Source of the DNA: Coriobacteriales bacterium
GTDB lineage: Bacteria; Actinomycetota; Coriobacteriia; Coriobacteriales; UBA8131
Direction: 5' to 3'
Length of the DNA: 14,832 nucleotides
Assembly: GCA_031274985.1 (NCBI GenBank)
Contig: JAISPK010000030.1
Location: 1-14,832, forward strand
Positions 1-6,737 of the stretch are shown here, piece after piece (positions within the stretch are counted from its first letter, which is position 1; each line of letters opens with the position of its first letter). The translations under genes and the position numbers were made by a program. The notes under the pieces are model-generated. The model had not been told where the DNA came from. It did no database searches and saw only the letters and a program-made list of their open reading frames with translations.

Positions 1-601
1 CATCGCTCAGCACCGTATTGATGCCCACCATAATGGCTGCGTAGCGATTCCTGAGGCGGTGTACGTCGCGACGCGCGGCTTCTCCGGTACTCCACTTTGA
101 GGCACCGGTGCGGGTGGCGATCTTGCCATCGGCAGTCATGGCGTATTTTGCTAAGACGTACGGTGTCCTGGTGCGGACAGAGTAGAAGAAGATACGATTG
201 AGCTTATCGCACTCCTCCTTCATAAAAGCGGTGACCACCTCTATGCCTGCCCTGCGTAGTGCTGCTACGCCACCTCCGGCGACCAGGGGATTGGGGTCAT
301 CTGAACCCACCACCACCCTGGTAATGCCGCTTGCGATGATTGCTTCCGTACAGGGTGGTGTTTTGCCGGTATGGCAGCAGGGCTCCAGTGTTACGTAGAG
401 TGTTGCTCCCACCGGGGGTTCTTTACAAGATTCGAGGGCTGCGATTTCTGCGTGCGCCTGACCGCATCGCGCGTGATACCCCTCGCCGACAATACGCCCG
501 TCCTTAACCACAACGGCACCTACCTGTGGGTTAGGGTTAACCCAACCGCCACCCTTTTGGGCCAGTTCTATTGCTCTTTGCATGTAGTGAGACTCTGTCA
601 T
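1..601 (-). CDS. ribD: RibD, bifunctional riboflavin deaminase/reductase (N-terminal part, runs off the window)
   Basis: Cytosolic riboflavin-pathway enzyme. The N-terminal domain deaminates the pyrimidine ring and the C-terminal domain reduces the ribosyl side chain with NADPH. Translating the reverse strand from the ATG at 601 gives 200 codons without a stop to the window edge. The zinc deaminase signature is complete: HAE at residues 50-52 (zinc His and catalytic Glu) and PCCHTGKTPPC, with zinc Cys at about 75 and 84. VNPNPQVGAV (residues 21-30) is the usual RibD opening. The reductase domain begins near residue 147 (TPYVLAKYAMTADGKIAT). Usual family length is about 360-370, so roughly the last 160 residues are missing because of the window edge. 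The start is supported by GGGAG six bases upstream. An FMN riboswitch and a promoter precede it, so feedback control by FMN is expected. The rest of a rib operon probably follows outside the window. Confidence 0.96.
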   Translation of the reverse strand, partial: MTESHYMQRAIELAQKGGGWVNPNPQVGAVVVKDGRIVGEGYHARCGQAHAEIAALESCKEPPVGATLYVTLEPCCHTGKTPPCTEAIIASGITRVVVGSDDPNPLVAGGGVAALRRAGIEVVTAFMKEECDKLNRIFFYSVRTRTPYVLAKYAMTADGKIATRTGASKWSTGEAARRDVHRLRNRYAAIMVGINTVLSD

Positions 602-608
602 CACTTCT

Positions 609-631
609 CCCTGTTACGTCTTTGTTCAGGG
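609..631 (-). promoter_or_regulatory. Possible SD-sequestering hairpin of ribD
   Basis: On the transcript strand CCCTG (631-627) can pair with CAGGG (613-609), with a 13-base loop. The second arm contains most of the ribD Shine-Dalgarno sequence. No hairpin followed by a U-run is visible between the riboswitch and the start codon. This suggests that the riboswitch acts on translation rather than by termination. The stem is only 5 bp, so this is tentative. Confidence 0.3.
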
Positions 632-683
632 CTCAGATGACGCGAAGACCAAAACAATGACACTGCTGCCTCGGTCTCTTGGT

Positions 684-791
684 ATCTTCTCTCATCCAGA
701 CTATACTGTCGGCTCTGGAATCACACCAGATCATGCCTCGCGGCTCGTGGGCTCTCACCACCGGTAGGGATTTGCACCCTGCCCTGAAGAT
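684..791 (-). promoter_or_regulatory. FMN riboswitch (RFN element) upstream of ribD
   Basis: Read on the minus strand, the element opens with ATCTTCAGGGCAGGGTG and continues CAAATCCCTACCGGTGGT. It then has GAGCCCACGAGCCGCGAGG, a variable hairpin (TCTGG/CCAGA), GCCGACAGTATAGTCTGGAT and closes with GAGAGAAGAT. The first and last bases (ATCTTC and GAAGAT) form the P1 stem, and the conserved blocks occur in the RFN order. FMN binding would lower ribD expression. The leader between P1 and the ribD start is about 80 bases and shows no clear intrinsic terminator, so control of translation start is the more likely mode (inference). Confidence 0.96.
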
Positions 792-797
792 ATGCTT

Positions 798-826
798 AGT
801 GTATGTCTCTTGAGGTTATCTGTAAA
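798..826 (-). promoter_or_regulatory. Promoter of the FMN riboswitch-ribD transcript
   Basis: On the minus strand TTTACA (826-821, five of six matches to the -35 consensus) and TACACT (803-798, four of six to the -10) are separated by exactly 17 bases. The expected start of transcription, seven bases past the -10 box, is near 791, the first base of the riboswitch P1 stem. The whole promoter lies in the 44 bases between the tRNA-Sec 3' end and the riboswitch. Confidence 0.6.
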
Positions 827-835
827 GATACAATG

Positions 836-932
836 TGGCGGAGATGTGTGCGAATCGAACACACCCGAGACGCTCTTCACGCCTCACAGCGGCTTTGAAG
901 GCCGTGGGCACCACCAGGGACCATCCATCTCC
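836..932 (-). tRNA. selC: tRNA-Sec (anticodon UCA)
   Basis: Selenocysteine tRNA, charged with serine, converted to Sec-tRNA by SelA and delivered to recoded UGA by SelB. The minus strand from 932 to 836 folds as a long tRNA of 97 bases including an encoded CCA. The 5' arm GGAGATGG faces ACATCTCC, followed by discriminator G and CCA. The T arm is GTGTG / TTCGATT loop / CGCAC. The anticodon loop is CTTCAAA, giving UCA with T33 before it, on a CGGC/GCCG stem. The long variable arm GAGGCGT / AGCGTCTC (7 bp with two wobble pairs) is typical of tRNA-Sec. Two oddities are the eighth acceptor pair, which would be G-A, and the lowest anticodon-stem position, which would be A-C. The D arm is also not cleanly paired by eye. 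The position just downstream of selB supports the call. Confidence 0.95.
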
Positions 933-938
933 AATACG

Positions 939-944
939 ATTATA
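939..944 (-). promoter_or_regulatory. -10 box of the tRNA-Sec gene
   Basis: A perfect TATAAT lies on the minus strand at 944-939, followed by the six bases CGTATT and then G1 of tRNA-Sec at 932. A start seven bases after the box would fall on G1 itself. No convincing -35 hexamer exists at 16-18 bases (the sequence there is CAATGC or close to it). Instead the inverted repeat CCTGTC (945-950) / GACAGG (967-972), written on the plus strand, occupies the -35 and spacer region. selC may therefore have its own promoter separate from selAB. Confidence 0.5.
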
Positions 945-984
945 CCTGTCCTCCGACAAGAGCATTGACAGGGACGGTTGCTGG

Positions 985-1009
985 CAAAAGGGGACGCACC
1001 TTCTGTCCC
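985..1009 (-). terminator. Weak terminator-like hairpin after selB
   Basis: Just past the selB stop the transcript has GGGAC (1009-1005) and GTCCC (995-991) around a 9-base loop, followed by CTTTTG. The stem is short and the U-run has only four bases, so it may terminate only partly, letting some selAB transcripts continue into selC. Low confidence. Confidence 0.25.
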
Positions 1010-1014
1010 GCATG

Positions 1015-2940
1015 TCAGAAAAGGATTCGGTAGTCGTCTTGTCTTTTGGTTATGCGCTGGGCATCCAGGTATTCGAGGATGGGAATTGCATACTTCCTGC
1101 TAAGGCCCAGGGCATCTTTCAGTTCGGTAGCCTGAGCGCGGCTATTTACTTTGAGGTAGTTAACGACCTTGTCGCGCAAACTCTCAAAGACACTTGCTTC
1201 AAAACATAACTCCTTGCTCACCCTGACGATGAGCCGCTGCGCCTCCATGCTCTTGAGGGCACGCAGCACCGGAGCAGTCTCAAGCTTGCAGTCTTTGATA
1301 AGCTCCTGGATTGTTGGAGGAGTCGTTTGAGCCTCAGTTAGTTTTTGGATGAGGATACCGGCTGTTTTACTATCTGCGCTTCTGATCTGACTCCGGGCTT
1401 TTGGATGAGCAATAAGACCTCCGTCAACCTGTAGGATCCCTTGTTTTTGCCCTTCTTCAATGAGAGCGTCAAATACCGTTGAAGAGAGGTTTTTCTTGAA
1501 CCTCTGCATGAACGCCTCTTTGGCAATGCCGACAAGGCTCGGATTTGCTGTATGGTAGTCAAGCAAGAGTCTCTCGAGTTTTTGCAGACTGCTTTTGAGG
1601 GCTTCTTTACCAACGTAAAGCCGCACGCTCTCACCAAAGCGTAAGGCTACTAACTCAGATTCTTCTGCAAGAGCTTCAAGCGTACTGCTTACCAGCGATT
1701 CCTCGAAGTCGCCTTCCAGAGCAAGATCCCCGGGAGTAAAAGGGGTTTCTCTGAGCAATGCCATTGCCTTGACTGCCGCGGTTGTATCGCCGCATTTGAG
1801 TGACTCGAGCAGAGCATACTCCTGAGAACTCAGATTTGTTTTTCTGCGTGGCTTACTTCTGAGTACCTCGCCGCCACCGATCACAGAAACCGGAGAATAC
1901 GAGCGCACAATAAAATGGTCCCCTCGGGCAACCAAAAGAGGTTCTTCGAGTCTAACCTGCACCAAGAGACTCTCGCCCGGGCTGAGGGGAGCAGTGCGGT
2001 TAATAAACAGGATGCGTCCAAAAACCTCGCGGGTGCCATGCGCGAGATGGATTCTCGTGCCGCTTTCCAGTGGCTTGCACTTTTTTGAGTGTTCGAGGTA
2101 GGTAAAGGAGGCATCAAAGCGGTCGCTAGGCATAAACCTGCCCTTTGCAACAAGAAAGTCGCCCGGGCGCACCTCATCGGTGGTTACGCCGCTGAGGTTC
2201 ACGGCAACACGGCTCCCCTGCTCTGCACTTTGCACGATTTGATTATGGACTTGAACGGTCCTGACCCGCACCAGCTTGCGCTTTGGCTGTAACTCAAGTT
2301 CGTCCTCTGGCGAGAGGGTGCCGCTCCAGAGCGTGCCCGTAACAACGGTACCGCTGCCTTTAATGGTAAAGACGCGATCGACGGGCATACGCATAGCTTT
2401 GACCTGTTTGCTTTCGCGAAAGCCTGAAGCGGCCTCGGTAAGTGCCTCAAGAAGCTGAGCAAAGCCCGATTGGGTTTTGATTGAGGTGGGGATAACAGGG
2501 GCATCAGCAAAGGGAGTAGCCTGCAAAAGCGCTTTGATCTCATCACTCACGAGACTGAGCCATTCCGGCTCTACCAGGTCTGCCTTTGTCAGGGCAACTA
2601 CGCAGCGACTGATACCAAGCAGCTCAACAACAGCAAGATGCTCTTTAGTCTGTGGCATGATGCCATCATCAGCTGCAATTACCAGCAAGGCGATGTCAAC
2701 ACCGGTTGCTCCGGCAATCATCTGGCGCACAAAACGCTCATGGCCGGGTACATCCACTACTCCCAGAGAGCTGCCGTCAGGGAGTTGCAGCTGCGCAAAG
2801 CCCAGTTCAATCGTGATACCGCGTCGCTTTTCTTCGGCAAGGCGGTCGGGGTCGGTACCCGTGAGCGCCTTGATCAAGGATGATTTGCCGTGGTCAATAT
2901 GCCCGGCAGTGCCCACGATGAGAGGACGACGCTCATTCAT
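1015..2940 (-). CDS. selB: SelB, selenocysteine-specific translation elongation factor
   Basis: GTPase of 641 residues that carries Sec-tRNA to the ribosome and binds the SECIS hairpin in the mRNA. The N-terminal EF-Tu-like GTPase shows G1 GTAGHIDHGKS (10-20), G2 RGIT (40-43), G3 DVPGHE (63-68) and G4 TKAD (118-121). Beta-barrel domains II and III follow (VFTIKGSGTVVTGT near 190-204, then RPGDFLVAKG and LVARGDHFIVRSYSP). The last roughly 270 residues are the helix-rich winged-helix repeats that bind SECIS RNA, ending with a motif of the type ELKDALGLSRKYAIPILEYLD near the C-terminus. E. coli SelB is about 614 residues, so the length fits. The ATG overlaps the selA stop as ATGA, implying translational coupling. 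The tRNA-Sec gene lies 82 bases downstream. Confidence 0.98.
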   Translation of the reverse strand: MNERRPLIVGTAGHIDHGKSSLIKALTGTDPDRLAEEKRRGITIELGFAQLQLPDGSSLGVVDVPGHERFVRQMIAGATGVDIALLVIAADDGIMPQTKEHLAVVELLGISRCVVALTKADLVEPEWLSLVSDEIKALLQATPFADAPVIPTSIKTQSGFAQLLEALTEAASGFRESKQVKAMRMPVDRVFTIKGSGTVVTGTLWSGTLSPEDELELQPKRKLVRVRTVQVHNQIVQSAEQGSRVAVNLSGVTTDEVRPGDFLVAKGRFMPSDRFDASFTYLEHSKKCKPLESGTRIHLAHGTREVFGRILFINRTAPLSPGESLLVQVRLEEPLLVARGDHFIVRSYSPVSVIGGGEVLRSKPRRKTNLSSQEYALLESLKCGDTTAAVKAMALLRETPFTPGDLALEGDFEESLVSSTLEALAEESELVALRFGESVRLYVGKEALKSSLQKLERLLLDYHTANPSLVGIAKEAFMQRFKKNLSSTVFDALIEEGQKQGILQVDGGLIAHPKARSQIRSADSKTAGILIQKLTEAQTTPPTIQELIKDCKLETAPVLRALKSMEAQRLIVRVSKELCFEASVFESLRDKVVNYLKVNSRAQATELKDALGLSRKYAIPILEYLDAQRITKRQDDYRILF

Positions 2941-4403
2941 GTCAGGCTGTCAAAGTACGCTTTGAATGCGGCGACTACCTCAACCAGCTCATCATCTCTG
3001 AGCAGCGTGCGAGGGTCACAGAGAATCGCATCCTTTTGGATGCGCACGATAACCGGACAAGCTCGCCGGGTGATGAGATACGTCGCACACTGCTGAGCGC
3101 TACCCTTATCAAAAGCAATCTTTACCGCAAAAGAGGCAATCTCCTCGTCGGGCAAAGAACCGCCCCCGGCACGTGCCGTCTGCGCAACAACGGACAACTC
3201 CGCAAGACCCTCCGGGAGGGCCTCTTGCAGCATCCCGCACAGTTGCTCCGCACGTTTTTTGACCTCTAAAGCAGGCAGTGTGAGCATACGCAGCGTAGGA
3301 ATCTCTCTGAGAGCCTTTTCTTCATTGAGATACAGCCGCAGAGTAGCCTCAAGGGCCGCAATCGTCATTTTGTCGAGCCTGAGTACACGGGCAAGCGGGC
3401 TGGCCTTAAGCTGATTGATGTAGCGTTGTTTACCAACGATAATCCCCGCCTGGGGCCCGCCCAGCAGTTTGTCGCCGGAAAACGAAACCAAATCGCAGCC
3501 CTTTTGCAGAGAACTGGCAACCGTGGGTTCAGAGCAACCGGAAAAGTCTTGCAGGTTTATCAACGAGCCCGACCCCTGGTCTTCATACACCAGGATCTCG
3601 TGGTCAGCACGATTGGCCAAAGCGCGCAGAGCGCTGACTTCAACACTTTGCGTAAAGCCAACCAAGGTGTAGTTGGAGGGATGCACCTTTAAGAAAAGGG
3701 CGGTGTCAGAGGTGAGCGCACGCTCGTAGTCAGTCAGATGGGTCTTATTGGTAGTGCCCACCTCCACCATGCGAGAGCGGGAAGCTTGCATGATGTCAGG
3801 CACGCGGAATGATCCGCCTATCTCTACCAGCTCGCCCCGTGAAACAATAGCTTCACGCCCTGCAGCAAACTCTGAGAGAACCATCCAAACCGCAGCCGCG
3901 TTGTTGTTGACCGCCAGCGCAGCTTCTGCCCCGGTGAGTGCACAGAGAAGACCCTCATAATGGCAGTGTCTGCTGCCACGGGACTGAGCACCAGGGTCAT
4001 ACTCAAGGGTTGAGTAGCCTCCCGCGGCATCAAGCACTGCCTGGAGAGCAGCTTCGCAAAGCACACTTCTCCCCAAATTGGTATGGATAACCACCCCGGA
4101 GACATTGATGACCTTCTTGAGCGTTGGCGCAATCAGCTCTTCAGCTGATTGGAGAGTCATTTTGACGATTTCCTCGAGGCAGCAGGATTGCCCTGCCTCC
4201 GCAAAATCGTTGAGCAGGATCTTCTGCCGCAGACTTTCGAGAGAAGCTCTCACCAAATCGGCAACCACCGTTCGTGGAAAGCTCTCAGCAAGGCTCGTGA
4301 TGCCCTGATGATTGAGAACTTCCTCCACTTGCGGCAGCGATCGGAGGAGCTGTTGGGTTGCTGGATCTGGCATTGCTTGCCTTTCAGCGGGCGTCTTTGT
4401 CAC
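2937..4403 (-). CDS. selA: SelA, L-seryl-tRNA(Sec) selenium transferase
   Basis: PLP enzyme of 488 residues that converts Ser-tRNA-Sec to Sec-tRNA-Sec with selenophosphate, in a large homo-oligomer in the cytosol. Recognised by VINVSGVVIHTNLGRSVL (about 98-115), VNNNAAAVWMVL (165-176), VSRGELVEIGGSFRVPDIM (187-205), VGTTNKTH (215-222) and the PLP-lysine motif SFSGDKLLGGPQAG with Lys at 312 (equivalent to E. coli Lys295). The extra length over the E. coli protein (463) is spread over the N-terminus and small insertions. Start choice: the ATG at 4403 has GAGGG five bases upstream. An in-frame ATG at 4373 with AAAGG upstream is an alternative that would drop ten residues. First gene of the selA-selB unit, divergent from fdhF. 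The partner selD (selenophosphate synthase) is not in the window. Confidence 0.98.
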   Translation of the reverse strand: MTKTPAERQAMPDPATQQLLRSLPQVEEVLNHQGITSLAESFPRTVVADLVRASLESLRQKILLNDFAEAGQSCCLEEIVKMTLQSAEELIAPTLKKVINVSGVVIHTNLGRSVLCEAALQAVLDAAGGYSTLEYDPGAQSRGSRHCHYEGLLCALTGAEAALAVNNNAAAVWMVLSEFAAGREAIVSRGELVEIGGSFRVPDIMQASRSRMVEVGTTNKTHLTDYERALTSDTALFLKVHPSNYTLVGFTQSVEVSALRALANRADHEILVYEDQGSGSLINLQDFSGCSEPTVASSLQKGCDLVSFSGDKLLGGPQAGIIVGKQRYINQLKASPLARVLRLDKMTIAALEATLRLYLNEEKALREIPTLRMLTLPALEVKKRAEQLCGMLQEALPEGLAELSVVAQTARAGGGSLPDEEIASFAVKIAFDKGSAQQCATYLITRRACPVIVRIQKDAILCDPRTLLRDDELVEVVAAFKAYFDSLT

Positions 4404-4547
4404 ACACCCTCAACTATGATACGTAGCGTTTTCATTGTCTCATATAATATCGTGATTACTCGCCTTTCGCGTTATGAATTACAATGAGGTTATTCCCTAC
4501 ATTCATTGGGCGGTTTTGGGTAGTTTTGAACCTACGAAAGGAACTCT
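4404..4547. promoter_or_regulatory. Divergent selA / fdhF regulatory region
   Basis: This 144-base AT-rich stretch must carry promoters for both directions. A perfect TATAAT is present on the plus strand at 4443-4448 and a TACAAT at 4480-4485, but neither has a good -35 hexamer. On the minus strand TATCAT (4421-4416) and TATTAT (4449-4444) are possible -10 boxes, also without clear -35 elements. A 7-bp inverted repeat, TCATTGT (4432-4438) and ACAATGA (4481-4487), brackets the central part and could be an operator. I see no clear sigma-54 -24/-12 element, although FHL genes of enterobacteria use one. The fdhF ribosome binding site AAAGGA is at 4537-4542. Individual boxes are uncertain. Confidence 0.4.
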
Positions 4548-6737
4548 ATGGAAAAGCATATGGCAGTCTGTCCCTACTGCGGAAGTGGATGTAAACTCAA
4601 CATCCTGGTACAGGACGGAATTGTCGTGGGCACCGAACCTCTGCAGGGCATCACCAACGAGGGAGAACTCTGCCTCAAGGGACTGAGCGGTTATGACTTT
4701 TTGAATGACACGAAGATCTTGACCCCGCGTGTCTATCACCCCCAGTTGCGTCCGGTTAAGGGCGCCCCCTTTGAGCGGGTGACCTGGGATAACGCACTCA
4801 ATTTTGTTGCCGAGAAACTGCTCGCCGTAAAAGAGAAGTTCGGACCGGATGCAATCATGCTAACCGGGTCTTCCCGGGGAGCCGGCAACGAGGCCAACCT
4901 CGTCATGCAGCGCTTTGCGCGTGCCTGCATCGGTACCAACAACATAGACAACTGCGCCCGTACTTGACACGCTCCCACAGTCACCGGTCTGGGTGACACG
5001 GTAGGAGCAGGAGCAATGAGCGTAAGCGTTCCCGGTTTGGAGAACGCCGGTTGCCTCATGCTCTTTGGTTATAACCCCAATGCCTCGCATCCCATCGTTG
5101 CCCGACGGGTGGTGAAGGCAAAAGAAAAAGGTGCAAAAATAATCGTGGCAGACCCACGCTACATTGAAACCGCCCGCATCGCAGACCTTTACCTGCCCCT
5201 CAACAACGGCAGCAACGTTGCTTTTCTCAATACCTTTGCCAACGTGATAGTCAACGAGGGCCTCCACGACAAGCAGTTCATTGATGAGCACACGGTTGGC
5301 TTTGACGAATGGTGGAAGACCATCGAAAGCTACACACCTGACCGCACCGAAAGCATCACCGGCATCAGCCCCCGTCTCATGAAGGAAGCAGCGCGTATGT
5401 ATGCGCATGCTCAACCCTCCTCGGTGCTCTGCTGGGGTATGGGTGTCACGCAACAGAAGCAGAATGTCGAGTCGATCCACACCCTGGCTGCGATAGCCTG
5501 CATTACTCACCAGATTGCCAAACCCAATTCGGGACTGGCGCCGGTACGCGGCCAGAACAACGTGCAGGGATCCTGCGATATGGGAGCGCTGCCCAACGTA
5601 TTTCCCGGTTACCAAAAAGTCACCGATGCAGCCCATCGTCAAAAATTCGCTGAGGCCTGGGGTGTTCCGACAGAAAAGCTCTCCGACCACGAGGGCTATA
5701 AGGTCTCAAACGTCGGCCACTTGATTGAGGAAGGCAGGATCCGTGCCTTTTACAACTTTGGCGAAGACCCGCTCCAGACCGAGCCGGATACCCGAAAGCT
5801 TGCCCAACAGTTAGCCGCCCTTGAGATTTTCGTATGCCAGGACATCTTTATGACGCAGACTACCGCGGTAGCCGACGTGGTGTTACCGGCAACCTCCTGG
5901 GGTGAGCATGAGGGCACCTTTGGAGCCTGCGACCGCACCTTTCAGCGCTTTGACGCAGCCCTGCCCCCCAAGGGCGAATGTCGCCACGACTGGGAGATCA
6001 TCGCTGACCTCTCAACGCGCATGGGCCACCCCATTACCTATAAAAGTACCCGGGAGATCTGGGACAACGAACTGCGCGCGCTGTGGCCGGCGGCTTTTGG
6101 CGCAACCTACGAGAAGATGGCAGGCCTGGGACATGCTCAGTGGCCTATTCCCACCCTTGACCATCCCGGAACGCCGGACCTTTTCTTAGGAGGTAAGTTC
6201 ACCACGCCCGACGGAAAAGCCCACCTGATAGCGCATGAATATAAGCTTCCCACCGAAACTCCCGATACCAAATACCCCCTCATTCTCTGCACGGTGCGGG
6301 AAGTGGGTCACTATTCCTGTCGCTCTATGACCGGCAACTGCACCACGCTTTCACTCCTGGCCGAAGAACCCGGCTTTGTCCACATCAACGCACTTGATGC
6401 CGAGGCACGGGGAATCAAACAGGATGACCTGGTCTGGGTCTACTCACGGCGTGGGAAGATCATCACGCGCGCTGAGGTTGATGATCGCATCAACGTTGGC
6501 ACCGTGTACATGACCTATCAATGGTGGATAGGCAAGTGCAACGACCTCACCATCCATGCCGTTGATAAACGCTCTGCCACACCGGAGGACAAGCACTCTG
6601 CCTGTCAGGTAGAGCTGGTGGATGACCAGCTCTGGGCTGAGCAACACGCCCATGAGATCTATATGAACCTCAAGGCCCGCATGACTCAGGAATCTGCCCC
6701 TCAACAAATCGCCCCTCACCAGAGGGGGGACCGATGA
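4548..6737 (+). CDS. fdhF: FdhF, selenocysteine-containing formate dehydrogenase H (UGA at codon 140 read as Sec)
   Basis: Cytosolic Mo-bisPGD enzyme oxidising formate to CO2; here the formate-oxidising arm of a formate hydrogenlyase. The frame is open from 4548 to 6737 except for one TGA at 4965-4967 in the context NCART-(TGA)-HSPTVTG, which matches the Sec140 site of E. coli FDH-H. Read through, it gives 729 residues (E. coli 715). [4Fe-4S] ligands are Cys8, 11, 15 and 42, followed by Lys44 (CLKG), at the same numbers as in E. coli. Sec140-His141 and Arg334 (VRGQNNVQG, E. coli Arg333) complete the active site. The C-terminal molybdopterin-binding domain carries TVREVGHYSCRSMTGNC and YMTYQWWIG. 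AAAGGA lies five bases before the ATG. The stop overlaps the next gene as ATGA. A standard gene caller would split it into 4548-4967 and 5016-6737. The divergent selAB-selC genes support Sec insertion. Confidence 0.97.
4965..5008 (+). promoter_or_regulatory. SECIS element of fdhF
   Basis: Starting at the UGA, the mRNA can form a lower stem GCTCC (4971-4975) / GGAGC (5004-5008), an internal loop, and an upper stem GTCACC (4980-4985) / GGTGAC (4992-4997) capped by the loop GGTCTG (4986-4991). The GGU in the loop is the SelB contact in E. coli fdhF. The 18 bases between the UGA and the loop equal the E. coli spacing as I recall it. The E. coli upper stem has a bulged U that is not seen here. The element lies in the coding frame, as usual for bacteria. 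Confidence 0.9.

Noticed and set aside
529..543. Telomere-like GGGTTAGGGTTAACCC
   Set aside because: Only two TTAGGG-like units, inside ribD, encoding the conserved VNPNP motif. Not a repeat array.
816..1013. Small minus-strand open frame over the tRNA-Sec gene
   Set aside because: It crosses the tRNA and its promoter and has no family resemblance. The tRNA explains this sequence.
4404..4547. Sigma-54 promoter for fdhF, expected by analogy with enterobacterial FHL
   Set aside because: G-rich stretches near 4508-4521 do not give a GG-N10-GC pair with the flanking consensus.
4860..5690. Long minus-strand open frame (276 codons) opposite fdhF
   Set aside because: It lies wholly antisense to a clearly conserved gene, and its product shows no recognisable domain. 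It looks like a by-product of codon bias.
5016..6737. A separate formate dehydrogenase gene starting at the ATG at 5016
   Set aside because: It lacks the N-terminal [4Fe-4S] cluster domain and the active-site residue. The upstream reading frame supplies both in phase, broken only by the Sec UGA.
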